Positions 1 to 8,515 of a stretch of 64,000 nucleotides of DNA are shown here, piece after piece. This stretch comes from Anaerolineaceae bacterium. GTDB taxonomy: Bacteria; Chloroflexota; Anaerolineae; Anaerolineales; Anaerolineaceae. The translations under genes were made by a program, and so were the position numbers. The stretch covers positions 205,423-269,422 of the forward strand of contig JAENZI010000003.1 in the NCBI GenBank assembly GCA_016841365.1, written 5' to 3'. The notes below the pieces were generated by a model, which worked only from the letters and a program-made list of their open reading frames with translations, was not told the DNA's origin and did no database searches. Within the stretch, counting starts at the first letter, position 1. Every line of letters begins with the position of its first letter.

Positions 1-222
1 GTGGGTGAAGCAGTAGACACATTCACATTTATCGCTGTGGCCACAGCACTGGGCGTGTTCCCGCTGAGCCTATTCTGGAGCCTGACGGTCACCAACTATA
101 TCTTTAAAGTCCTCATCGAAGCATCAGTCACGCCGCTCACCTACTGGGTGGTCAACACACTCAAACGCAACGAGGGCATCGACACCTTCGATAACGATCT
201 CCACTCGATCAAACTTCCCTGA
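1..222 (+). CDS. Queuosine precursor transporter (VUT/YhhQ family), C-terminal fragment
   Basis: Only the last 73 residues are visible; the gene enters from outside the window, so its true start is not seen. The fragment has a hydrophobic stretch, then the pattern NYIFKVLIEASVTPLTYWVV and a short charged tail containing GIDTFDND. This resembles the last membrane helix and cytoplasmic end of VUT-family (YhhQ-like) integral membrane proteins, which import queuosine precursors such as preQ0/preQ1. The assignment rests on this tail only. It ends three bases before the stop of the convergent rsmI gene, so the two genes meet tail to tail. Confidence 0.65.
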   Translation: MGEAVDTFTFIAVATALGVFPLSLFWSLTVTNYIFKVLIEASVTPLTYWVVNTLKRNEGIDTFDNDLHSIKLP

Positions 223-225
223 ACC

Positions 226-894
226 TCAATCCCGCAGTCCTTCAATCACCACGGTATATTCACCGCGTGGGTCTTCTTCTTTAAATTGGGCAATCAGCTC
301 ACTCAAACGCCCGCGCGACACCTTCTCAAACTTCTTCGTCAGGTCGTTGGCAACCGCCGCCTGACGATCACCCAAGACTTCCAACGCGTCCTCAAGAAAA
401 GCGAGCAGACGATACGGGCTTTCATAGAATATTTGCGTGTGCGATGAATCAGCATCCTCCGCGATGAAACGTTTGCGTGCGCCCGACTTTCGGGGCGGAA
501 AACCCTTGTAAGTAAAACTATGCGCAGGCAAGCCCGCAAGGGTCAACGCCATCACCACCGCTGCTGCGCCAGGGATGGCAGTTACAGGTATATCATTCTC
601 GATTGCCGCCTGAACGATTGAATAGCCCGGGTCAGAAATGGCGGGCGTTCCCGCACTGGTCACCACGGCGATTGACTTCCCATCCAAGAGCTGTTCGATC
701 AGCAGCGGGACGACTTTTTTCTCATTGAAGGCATGATAACTTTTTTGTGGTTTATGAATGTCGTAATGGTGCAGCAAAATGGATGTTTTGCGTGTGTCTT
801 CACTGGCAATCAAGTCCACCGAGCGCAGTACTTCTAGTGCCCGCAGCGTGATATCACCTAAATTACCGATTGGTGTGGCAACAAGATAAAGCAC
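226..894 (-). CDS. rsmI: 16S rRNA (cytidine(1402)-2'-O)-methyltransferase
   Basis: RsmI uses SAM to methylate the 2'-hydroxyl of C1402 in the decoding centre of 16S rRNA. The protein has the tetrapyrrole-methylase fold. Visible family marks are the N-terminal [19 protein letters not shown], then ASEDTRKT near residue 32, and the SAM-loop segment [14 protein letters not shown] around residues 77-90. The length of 222 residues is somewhat short for the family (commonly 270-290), so it lacks the C-terminal extension found in many members. It lies three bases downstream of the HAD phosphatase gene on the same strand, so the two probably share a transcript. Identification is secure. Confidence 0.95.
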   Translation of the reverse strand: MLYLVATPIGNLGDITLRALEVLRSVDLIASEDTRKTSILLHHYDIHKPQKSYHAFNEKKVVPLLIEQLLDGKSIAVVTSAGTPAISDPGYSIVQAAIENDIPVTAIPGAAAVVMALTLAGLPAHSFTYKGFPPRKSGARKRFIAEDADSSHTQIFYESPYRLLAFLEDALEVLGDRQAAVANDLTKKFEKVSRGRLSELIAQFKEEDPRGEYTVVIEGLRD

Positions 895-897
895 CTT

Positions 898-1521
898 TCA
901 CTCCTTGTGGTTGAGAATGTCAGTAACTTCATGGATCGCCTGTTGGGTATCGATGAACTGTACAGCCTGCATCCCGAATTCCCGCGCAGCCAGTACGTTT
1001 TCCTCATAATCATCGAGCAACAAGGAGCGTTCTGGTGTCGTATTCAGCCGCTGCATGGCGATTTCAAAGATTTTCGGGTCCGGTTTGATCACGCCCTCTT
1101 CAGCAGAAATTATGATCTCATCCACATAATTATCCAGATGATAATGCGCTTCCATGAGCTGACGCGTTTGGTCGCCCGCATTGCTCAGGATAGCCGTCTG
1201 ATAATCACTCCGAAGGGACGCCACAAATTTAAGCAATGCTTCATTTAAATTCTGCTTCGATCTCATGCGCTGCTTTAATTTTTTGATTAGCACCGGACGA
1301 ACGCCCCAATCCTCAGCCATCTTTTCCCATAGGGCATCTTCTGGTAAATTGCCCAAACAAATCTCTGTAATCAATGGAGATTCATTGGGTTCTGCCAGCA
1401 TTTGGTCGATCTCAGGCGAATCTTGCCAGCCCAAGATCTTTTTCCAACGTTGAATCGCGTTTTGGTTCGGCGTTTTGACGATTACCCCGCCAAAATCAAT
1501 AAAGATGGTTTTAATCGACAT
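898..1521 (-). CDS. HAD superfamily hydrolase (subfamily IA phosphatase)
   Basis: This 207-residue protein has the four haloacid-dehalogenase motifs in order. DFGGV at residues 9-13 carries the nucleophile Asp9, but the usual second acid is Gly, as in several HAD-IA groups. Motif II is ILSNAG near residue 112, motif III is the lysine of KPDPKIF near 147, and motif IV is LLLDDYEENV near 167. The insert between motifs I and II is a helical C1 cap. Such enzymes hydrolyse small phosphate esters; the substrate cannot be read from sequence. It lies upstream of rsmI with only three bases between them and is probably co-transcribed with it. Confidence 0.88.
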   Translation of the reverse strand: MSIKTIFIDFGGVIVKTPNQNAIQRWKKILGWQDSPEIDQMLAEPNESPLITEICLGNLPEDALWEKMAEDWGVRPVLIKKLKQRMRSKQNLNEALLKFVASLRSDYQTAILSNAGDQTRQLMEAHYHLDNYVDEIIISAEEGVIKPDPKIFEIAMQRLNTTPERSLLLDDYEENVLAAREFGMQAVQFIDTQQAIHEVTDILNHKE

Positions 1522-1710
1522 CGTCTAAATTCCCATAAAATTACTTCAATGCAAATAACATAATTATTATATCAGCAGAGGCACACTAAGAATTTCTTCA
1601 TTAATAAACGCATGGTAAGAAATCCCTGAAAAAACAGGTAAAATTAGGCATAATCATTTTTTACAAAACCGTTATCATCCCATCAATCACATTTGATGGA
1701 AAGGGAAACT

Positions 1711-3453
1711 ATGGAAAGATCCGTCCCAACCCGGGCATCTGAAGAAATCGACCTTTATATCCGCACAATCTATTCCTTGCTGCGCTCCACCACACCGGTT
1801 CGTATCCGAACCCTTGAAGAGGTGCACGCCGGGATGAACTCCTCGCTGCACCCGCTGGTCCGGCAGGATTCACCTGACATATCCTCATTCATCTATGCGA
1901 ACCTACGCTTGCCGGATTGCCTGCCGGATGTGTGCGCCGTGCTGTTAGGGCAGAGCGCCACAGTCTTTGAACAATATGGCTACCAGCAGGTGGAAAATTG
2001 GCAGGAGGTTTCCGCTCGTGCCCGCCGGCGGCGCTGCTTTTACGATGGCGAGTGCACTCTTGCGTGCTATATTGCTTCCCGATCGGATATTGACGATGTC
2101 GTCCCGATGCTGACCGCTTATCAGATCGAGTGGAACAAGATGCACAATCTCCTTCAAGGATTATCGGAGGATGAGTTTGCTACCCTTTCGCCTGACTCCG
2201 ATAAAGACTTGAAGCATCTTTCAACCGTTTTACAAATTACTTTAGAAGAACTTTTGAGGCTTGAAACCATTTGGGGCGATCAGTTCAAAGACATGCTTGG
2301 CAGAATAAGGGGAAAAAAACTGGATCTTGAAGTACAGCTCTTCAGCGGTTCATTAAACGAATACCGCCGGGCAACCCGTTTTTGGTGGGAGAATATTGAA
2401 GACAAATTCCCTGAAATCAAACAGCGCCCAGTTTATTTTATATCCAGCAATACCCACAGCATCCCCAATCTGCTGACCGGGTTCGCACTGATGGAAAAAG
2501 ACCGCCTGACGGACTATCTCCAGTCGGATGGGGACGAAACCCTGCTGGCAGAGTGGCAGGATATCAGCCGTGAAGAAGTGCCGTCACGCCCTGAGAACTT
2601 CCTATATTACATTCTCAAAAAATACCAGGCAACCGCACAAGGGCAGGACCTGATCAAAGCCCAGGCGGATTATGAAGACCAATACGGAGTCCATAGACTG
2701 CCAAGCGAACACGCCTTCGACATTGAAGCCCAAATCATCGACCTTTCAGAACTCAACCCGGAAACAATAGACCCGCGGCTGACGCCGGAGAGTTTCGCCG
2801 GCGAGCACACCGACTGGTCGTTCCTCGCAAAGAGCAATGCGCTTATTCTAAACATTGATTATCCCCTGGGTTTGGCTGCTTACAACTTGCTTGTCAAAAT
2901 TGCCGAACACACCTGCCCCATGCTGGGCATCTATGTAATGGGCAAAGCCGCCACGCTCAACGGGCGCCGCGGGGATGTGATGATCCCTAATGTGACCTAC
3001 GACGAGCATTCTCACAACACCTATATGTATAACAACTGCTTCAAAGCCGGTGATGTCAGCCCCTACCTGATGTATGGCACTGTTCTTGACAACCAAAAAT
3101 CAGTATCCGTTTTGGGCACTTATTTACAAAATGCCCGGGTGATGGAAGTCATCTATCGGGAAGGTTACACAGACATTGAAATGGAAGCAGGGCCGTATTT
3201 GTCGGGCGTGTCCGAACTGTACCGTCCCACACGCCATCCGGTCAACGAGATCGTCAACCTATATGGTTTACCTTTCGAACTGGGCATCCTTCACTACGCC
3301 TCCGATACGCCGCTCACCAAAGGCGAAAATCTCGGTGCGGGCACGCTCTCTTATTTTGGCGTGGATTCGACTTACGCCACTTCGCTGGCAATCCTGCGTC
3401 GAATCATGCAGCATGAGCATGACCGTGTCGTAAACGGAAAACCAAAGAGATAA
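1711..3453 (+). CDS. Unrecognised 580-residue protein (DUF6909-like)
   Basis: I do not know a function for this protein. It opens with ERSVPTRASEEIDLYIRTIY and continues as a long soluble protein with no signal peptide or membrane helix. From memory it resembles DUF6909, a family of long uncharacterised proteins in Chloroflexota; this is a tentative match. The second half is rich in aromatic and glycine motifs such as ILNIDYPLGLAAYNLL and TYDEHSHNTYMYNN, which look like a folded enzyme domain rather than a repeat. The ATG at 1711 is chosen because AAAGGGA lies about six bases before it; in-frame TTG and ATG codons at 1693 and 1696 have no ribosome binding site. It stands alone and converges with valS across a shared terminator. 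Confidence 0.7.
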   Translation: MERSVPTRASEEIDLYIRTIYSLLRSTTPVRIRTLEEVHAGMNSSLHPLVRQDSPDISSFIYANLRLPDCLPDVCAVLLGQSATVFEQYGYQQVENWQEVSARARRRRCFYDGECTLACYIASRSDIDDVVPMLTAYQIEWNKMHNLLQGLSEDEFATLSPDSDKDLKHLSTVLQITLEELLRLETIWGDQFKDMLGRIRGKKLDLEVQLFSGSLNEYRRATRFWWENIEDKFPEIKQRPVYFISSNTHSIPNLLTGFALMEKDRLTDYLQSDGDETLLAEWQDISREEVPSRPENFLYYILKKYQATAQGQDLIKAQADYEDQYGVHRLPSEHAFDIEAQIIDLSELNPETIDPRLTPESFAGEHTDWSFLAKSNALILNIDYPLGLAAYNLLVKIAEHTCPMLGIYVMGKAATLNGRRGDVMIPNVTYDEHSHNTYMYNNCFKAGDVSPYLMYGTVLDNQKSVSVLGTYLQNARVMEVIYREGYTDIEMEAGPYLSGVSELYRPTRHPVNEIVNLYGLPFELGILHYASDTPLTKGENLGAGTLSYFGVDSTYATSLAILRRIMQHEHDRVVNGKPKR

Positions 3454-3482
3454 GTTTGTTGTGACAACCTGTTTAAACTAAA

Positions 3483-3515
3483 AGCCAGAGCATCTCAACA
3501 ATCACTGCTCTGGCT
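3483..3515. terminator. Bidirectional terminator between DUF6909-like gene and valS
   Basis: A perfect 10-bp stem (AGCCAGAGCA with TGCTCTGGCT) encloses a 13-base loop. On the plus strand it is followed by ATTGTTTAATT, and on the minus strand by TTTTAGTTT. It sits between two convergent genes and can serve both. Confidence 0.8.
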
Positions 3516-3532
3516 ATTGTTTAATTAATTGC

Positions 3533-6223
3533 TCACCCTAATTGCTGGCGTATCCGTTCTGCCGTCTCTCGGTACTCCGTCAACCGATCCCGCTCTTTAT
3601 TGACCACTTCTTCAGGCGCTTTTTGGGCGAAGGGGCTGGCCAACAGCTTCTCAAGCCGCTCAATCTGAGAAAGTGCATCGGCCAATTCCTTCTCCAACCG
3701 TTCTCGTTCAGCCTCAACATCCACCAAACCTGCCAGGGGCAGTGAAATTTCCACAGGCGTGACCACCAGGGTCACACGGTCATCCGACGGTGCCAGCGGC
3801 TTTTCCACAATTTCCAATCCATCCAGGTCAACGCCAGCCAGTGATGAAAAGATCTGCTTTTGTGATTGCATCAGGGTGGTTTTCTTGCCAGCGCTGATCG
3901 TGCAAGCAATCTTATGGGCAGGCTGCACCTTATATTCCGCTCGAATATTGCGGATGGCGCGCACCATTTCCTGCACGAGTGTGAAGTTTTCGATTGCGTC
4001 ATCCTCCCAACCCTCGGTTGGGGTAGGCTCAGGCCACCTGGCAACGATCAACGCGTCTTCCCAACCGCTTTCTGGCGCAAGTTCTGCCGACACTTCTTCG
4101 CTGGCTGCCTTCAAATGTCCCCAAAGCTCTTCGGTCACAAAGGGCGTAAAGGGATGCAGAAAACGCAAGCAGGTATCGAACACACGCACCAGCGTCTGAA
4201 TGGTGTAATATGCACGATCACCGCCTTCAGCGATCTGATCCTTTGAAATCTCCAGGTACCAGTCTGCAAACTCCGTCCAGAAGAAGTCATAGATCTGCCG
4301 GCCCGCTTCACCAAACTGATAGCCTTCGAACAACCGGTTCACCGTGGCTTTCAATTCCCTCAGCCTTGCCCAAATCCAGCTATCCGCCAGGGTCCAATCC
4401 GGTTCACCTTCCACTGTTGCCGGCATATGTTCCAGATTGCCGATAATAAACCGTCCTGCATTCCACAATTTGTTGGCAAAGTTGCGATTGGCTTCCACCT
4501 TCTTGATTGAAAGGTTCGTGTCATTCCCCGGCGTTGACCCAACCAGCAGCGTGAAGCGCAGTGCGTCTGTGCCCAGTTCATCCATCACTTCCAAGGGGTC
4601 AATGTCGTTATCCTTGGTTTTGCTCATCTTCTGGCCATGCTCATCCCTTATCAACCCGTGCAAATACACCGTATGGAACGGCACTTCACCAGTGAACTCC
4701 AAGCCCATCATGATCATCCGTGCGACCCAGAAGAATAGAATATCGTAACCGGTCTCCATCACACTGGTGGGATAAAAATACTCAAGGTCAGGCGTCTGTT
4801 CCGGCCAGCCCAGTGTTGAAAACGGCCACAAGCCAGAAGAAAACCAGGTGTCCAGCACATCCGGGTCCTGCCGCAGATTTGCGCTGCCGCAGTGCAGGCA
4901 GGTGTCCGGGTCTTCGCGGGCAACAGTCATTTCATTGCAGTCATCGCAATACCAAACCGGGATGCGATGCCCCCACCACAACTGCCGGCTGATGCACCAG
5001 TCCTGAATGTTTTCCATCCAGTTGTAATAAACCTTTTTGAATCGTTCCGGGATGATCTCGATCCGCACATCGCGCACGGCTTCCAAGGCTGCCTCAGCCA
5101 TTTCTTTGATATCGATGAACCACTGTGTAGAAACCATTGGCTCAACAATTTCACCGCCCCGTTGAGAGCGCGGCACTTTCATCAAATAGGGTTCAACCTT
5201 GATCACCAACCCGGCGTCTTCCATATCCGCCCACAATTTTTTACGGCAGTCAAAACGATCCAACCCCTGATAAGAGCCGCCTTCTTCATTAATGGTCGCG
5301 TCCTTATTTAACACATTGATAAAGGCTAAATTGTGCCGCATGCCGATATCATAATCGTTCGGGTCATGGGCAGGTGTGATCTTCAACGCTCCGGTGCCAA
5401 ACTCACGGTCCACATATTCATCTGCGATCACCGGGATCTCACGGCCTAGCATTGGCACAAGCGCTTTCTTCCCCACCAGGTGTGCAAAGCGTTCATCATT
5501 AGGGTGGACAGCTACGGCAGTGTCGCCGAGGATCGTTTCTGGACGGGTGGTCGCTACGGGGATAAATTCATCGCTGCCAGCAATCATGTATTTGAAGTAA
5601 TACAGCTTGCCATCCTCCTGCGAATATTCCACTTCCAGGTCAGAGACTGCCGTCTGAAGGCCTGGCGACCAGTTGATCATACGCGGCCCGCGGTAGATCC
5701 AACCCTTCTCATACAGCGTTACGAAAGCCTCCCGCACAGCCTTTGATAATCCCTCATCCAGGGTGAACCGTTCCCGTGTCCAATCACAGGATGCGCCAAG
5801 ACGACGGATCTGCTGGGTGATAATCCCGCCATACTCTTCCTTCCAAGCCCAAATCCGTTCTAAAAATTTTTCACGGCCTAATGCCAGTCGGCTGGTGCCC
5901 TCTTCGCGCAGTCTAAGTTCAACCTTCAATTGGGTCGCGATCCCGGCATGATCGACGCCAGGCACCCAAAGCGTCGGTTCGCCCTTCATGCGGTGATAGC
6001 GGATCATCAAATCTTCCAAGGATACAAACAGCGCATGCCCCAGGTGCAGCCTGCCCGTTACGTTGGCAGGCGGGATTGAAATCACAAAAGGCTTAATCTT
6101 TGGGTCAAAGTTTGGCTTATTTGGGTCATTTGAGGGCTCAAAATAACCCGCATCCCACCACTGTTGATACAGGCGCTGCTCGGTTTCAGTAAAATCGTAA
6201 GTTTTAGGCAATGTTTTCGCCAT
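3533..6223 (-). CDS. valS: Valine--tRNA ligase
   Basis: ValS charges tRNA-Val with valine and hydrolyses mischarged Thr-tRNA-Val in its editing domain. The 896 residues are normal for the family. The class I signatures are HLGH at residues 60-63 and KMSKTKDND near residue 545. Between them are the editing domain (TTRPETILGDTAVAVHP) and a CxxC pair region (YCDDCNEM...CLHCGSANL) typical of the zinc-containing subgroup. The C-terminus forms the usual valyl coiled-coil arm rich in Glu, Arg and Leu (ERERLEKELADALSQIERLE). AGGAGG lies just before the ATG. Expression is controlled by the valine T-box leader upstream. Confidence 0.98.
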   Translation of the reverse strand: MAKTLPKTYDFTETEQRLYQQWWDAGYFEPSNDPNKPNFDPKIKPFVISIPPANVTGRLHLGHALFVSLEDLMIRYHRMKGEPTLWVPGVDHAGIATQLKVELRLREEGTSRLALGREKFLERIWAWKEEYGGIITQQIRRLGASCDWTRERFTLDEGLSKAVREAFVTLYEKGWIYRGPRMINWSPGLQTAVSDLEVEYSQEDGKLYYFKYMIAGSDEFIPVATTRPETILGDTAVAVHPNDERFAHLVGKKALVPMLGREIPVIADEYVDREFGTGALKITPAHDPNDYDIGMRHNLAFINVLNKDATINEEGGSYQGLDRFDCRKKLWADMEDAGLVIKVEPYLMKVPRSQRGGEIVEPMVSTQWFIDIKEMAEAALEAVRDVRIEIIPERFKKVYYNWMENIQDWCISRQLWWGHRIPVWYCDDCNEMTVAREDPDTCLHCGSANLRQDPDVLDTWFSSGLWPFSTLGWPEQTPDLEYFYPTSVMETGYDILFFWVARMIMMGLEFTGEVPFHTVYLHGLIRDEHGQKMSKTKDNDIDPLEVMDELGTDALRFTLLVGSTPGNDTNLSIKKVEANRNFANKLWNAGRFIIGNLEHMPATVEGEPDWTLADSWIWARLRELKATVNRLFEGYQFGEAGRQIYDFFWTEFADWYLEISKDQIAEGGDRAYYTIQTLVRVFDTCLRFLHPFTPFVTEELWGHLKAASEEVSAELAPESGWEDALIVARWPEPTPTEGWEDDAIENFTLVQEMVRAIRNIRAEYKVQPAHKIACTISAGKKTTLMQSQKQIFSSLAGVDLDGLEIVEKPLAPSDDRVTLVVTPVEISLPLAGLVDVEAERERLEKELADALSQIERLEKLLASPFAQKAPEEVVNKERDRLTEYRETAERIRQQLG

Positions 6224-6257
6224 TTTTTCGTCCTCCTTTTTCCTGCTGCATTAAAAT

Positions 6258-6515
6258 TAAAAACCCTTTCATCCAGAGGACGAAAGGGCATTCTTCCGCG
6301 GTACCACCTCATTTCGCTGCACTCAGCAACGCACTCTGCCCGGACCAACATCCGGTCACGCTTTATCGGGCGCACCCGTGCTGTTCTACTCACCCAATGG
6401 GATTTCTTCAGCAATTCCCTGCGGCGACTTCATCCATTCCAATCCTGCGGACGCTCTCAGCCTGTGGCAGTCCTTCTCTTTCAGCGGGAAATGCATTACT
6501 CTTCCGCAGCATTTC
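6258..6515 (-). promoter_or_regulatory. T-box riboswitch leader of valS (specifier GTC, valine)
   Basis: The leader RNA senses uncharged tRNA and controls terminator/antiterminator choice upstream of valS. Stem I starts with CTGCGG near 6508 and closes with CCGCAG near 6424. Inside it are the 5' AGTA of the specifier loop (6497-6500), the GGCTGAGAG apical region, and GAAGTC on the 3' side. The specifier triplet GTC lies at 6426-6428 (minus strand) and reads valine, matching the gene. The conserved T-box AGGTGGTACCGCGG is at 6296-6309. It is followed by a terminator with stem CCCTTTCgTCC/GGAtGAAAGGG and a T-run ending near 6258. Confidence 0.93.
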
Positions 6516-6525
6516 AAGTAATCAG

Positions 6526-6554
6526 ATTATAGCCATAAATAACAATTTTTTCAA
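6526..6554 (-). promoter_or_regulatory. Sigma70-type promoter of the valS T-box leader
   Basis: On the minus strand TTGAAA (6549-6554) is followed after exactly 17 bases by TATAAT (6526-6531). The -10 box lies about 15 bases before stem I of the T-box, so the leader would start close to the riboswitch fold. Confidence 0.8.
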
Positions 6555-6702
6555 GACTTGATACTAAACCTAAAATCTTAGACTTAATATATTTTAATAT
6601 TTTCGCCTTTTATGCTACAAAAGAAATAGAAGATCCTACGCATTAGGTATATCCCCCTGCATTTTAAACCAAACTTCCAATACTCAAATCGAGGAGGTTC
6701 AA

Positions 6703-7107
6703 ATGAATAAATTTTATAAGATTTTCGGAATATTGACATTGTGTTTTTTAGTTTTGTTAAGTGCTTGTGGAACCTCTGTCATCAAAGGAAAAGTCGTCGG
6801 CATTAATGGGAAAGCCCCATTTTCTGGTGATGGAATCAACACCAGCAGACTCACCTTAAATGAGGAGCTGATGGTCACATTGGGTAATGGCACAACAATT
6901 ACTGCAAACTGCCCGAAGGAACTGCTATCCGCTATCCGGTTGCCTGATAAAGAATTTGAGTATAGTATCGGCAGTATTCCGCTTGATCCAATGAGCGGTC
7001 AGTTTATTGCCAATATCACCATCTTCTTGGATTTTGACCAATACGTTTCATTAAAACCCGAGGATCCAGACACCTGGACGGTTACCAGTGTTGACCCGGT
7101 TCCGTAA
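6703..7107 (+). CDS. Small lipoprotein of unknown function
   Basis: The protein begins with MNKFYKIFGILTLCFLVLLS followed by AC, a type II signal peptide with a lipobox ending LLSAC (Cys22). It should be exported, lipidated and anchored to the outside of the cytoplasmic membrane. The mature part is about 113 residues, mostly beta-strand-like, with no motif I recognise. A strong ribosome binding site, GAGGAGG, lies seven bases before the ATG. The upstream 150 bases are AT-rich and divergent from the valS T-box promoter. It is a stand-alone gene, ending before a bidirectional terminator shared with gmd. Confidence 0.75.
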   Translation: MNKFYKIFGILTLCFLVLLSACGTSVIKGKVVGINGKAPFSGDGINTSRLTLNEELMVTLGNGTTITANCPKELLSAIRLPDKEFEYSIGSIPLDPMSGQFIANITIFLDFDQYVSLKPEDPDTWTVTSVDPVP

Positions 7108-7221
7108 ATCTGACTAAAAGGCAAATGAACGTAATATTATCGTTAAATCATTAAATATCTGCTCCTCGCAAGGATAAACCAATTTATTTTATTTTCCTGT
7201 TTAATAATCCTGAAGGATAAT

Positions 7222-7253
7222 AAAAATGCGGCTCATAATGAACCGCAATTTTT
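7222..7253. terminator. Bidirectional terminator between lipoprotein gene and gmd
   Basis: The hairpin AAAATGCGG(c)TCAT/ATGA(a)CCGCATTTT-like pairs TGCGG (7227-7231) with CCGCA (7243-7247), with A/T runs on both outer sides. It lies between convergent genes. Confidence 0.7.
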
Positions 7254-7280
7254 AAGTTGAAATATTATATTAAATCCAAA

Positions 7281-8351
7281 TTATCTCCCCATTGAGACGA
7301 CCTGGTCTTCCCAGCGGTGCCAATCTGAAAATTTTTCTTCGATGATCTTGCGGCCTTCCCCAGGCGCGTCAAGCCCAACCAGTTCTAAATCAGCATCAAC
7401 CATAATGCGTACCAGCTCATGGAATTTCACTTTAGGTTCCCAATCAAGCTGTTCCCGCACTTTTCGGGTATCCGCTTCTAAAAAGTCCACCTCTGTTGGG
7501 CGATAATAACGCGGGTCGATCCGCACATAATCATGCCAGTCCAAATCAACATAGCCAAAAGCTTCATCGAGGAAATCAGAAATCTTATGGGCTTCCCCTG
7601 TACCAACCACGTAATCTTCCGGCTTGTCACCCTGGAGCATCCGGTGCATCACCTCCACATACTCCGGTGCATAACCCCAGTCACGCCGCGATTCAAGATT
7701 GCCTAAGTAGAGGTGTTTTTGTTCCCCTGCCATGATATTCGCCAGGGCGCGTGTGATCTTACGGGTCACAAAGGTTTCACCCCGCCTTGGTGATTCATGG
7801 TTGAACAAGATCCCATTAACGGCAAACATCCCATAGCCTTCGCGGTAATTATGCGCCATCCAATAAGCATATAGCTTGGCCGCGGCATAGGGGCTGCGGG
7901 GTTGGAAGGGTGTGTTTTCATTTTGAGGGGGTTTGGAGTTACCATATAACTCACTGGAGGATGCCTGGTAAAAGCGGGATTTCATCCCTGCCTTACGGAT
8001 CGCCTCGAGAATACGGGTTGTCCCTAACCCGGTCACATCGCCAGTGTATTCTGGCATATCAAAGCTCACCCGCACATGGCTCTGCGCAGCCAAATGGTAA
8101 ACCTCATCGGGCTTCACGTTATATAACACATCCAGCAGCGTATCACCCGCAGTGACATCGCCGTAATGCAAGAAAAGCTTGACCTTGCCGTGGTTGCCGT
8201 GCGGGTCACGATAGATGTGATCCAGCCGTCGTGTGTTAAATGTGCTCGATCGGCGGATCAAGCCGTGTACTTCGTATCCCTCATGTAAAAGCAGTTCTGC
8301 CAGGTAGGAACCATCCTGCCCGGTGATGCCTGTAATCAATGCAGTTTTCAA
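7281..8351 (-). CDS. gmd: GDP-mannose 4,6-dehydratase
   Basis: Gmd converts GDP-mannose to GDP-4-keto-6-deoxy-mannose, the first step to GDP-fucose, GDP-rhamnose and related sugars for surface glycans. The 356-residue length is standard. The NAD(P)-binding GxxGxxG appears as [15 protein letters not shown] from residue 7. The short-chain dehydrogenase YxxxK is in [12 protein letters not shown], and the substrate-region signature [19 protein letters not shown] is intact. No partner gene for the second step (GMER, RMD or Per) is adjacent, so the product nucleotide sugar is unknown. It is transcribed alone, away from the serine hydrolase gene. Confidence 0.97.
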   Translation of the reverse strand: MKTALITGITGQDGSYLAELLLHEGYEVHGLIRRSSTFNTRRLDHIYRDPHGNHGKVKLFLHYGDVTAGDTLLDVLYNVKPDEVYHLAAQSHVRVSFDMPEYTGDVTGLGTTRILEAIRKAGMKSRFYQASSSELYGNSKPPQNENTPFQPRSPYAAAKLYAYWMAHNYREGYGMFAVNGILFNHESPRRGETFVTRKITRALANIMAGEQKHLYLGNLESRRDWGYAPEYVEVMHRMLQGDKPEDYVVGTGEAHKISDFLDEAFGYVDLDWHDYVRIDPRYYRPTEVDFLEADTRKVREQLDWEPKVKFHELVRIMVDADLELVGLDAPGEGRKIIEEKFSDWHRWEDQVVSMGR

Positions 8352-8455
8352 GTGCGACCTCCAACAAATTCATTTAAAATAAGACACAAAAGTATAGCCC
8401 TTTGGAGAAGGACTGTCAAACCCCCAAAAACGAAAAGAGGGCATATTGGGGTTCG

Positions 8456-8484
8456 TTGACAAGTCTTTCATTTAATGGCATGAT
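8456..8484 (+). promoter_or_regulatory. Probable promoter of the serine hydrolase gene
   Basis: TTGACA at 8456-8461 is a perfect -35 box. Seventeen bases later comes CATGAT (8479-8484); the better -10 match GATAAT is three bases further and gives a long spacer. The start codon follows at 8516. Confidence 0.5.
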
Positions 8485-8515
8485 AATGCAGCCTTAAGTA
8501 TAACGGATATTCACC

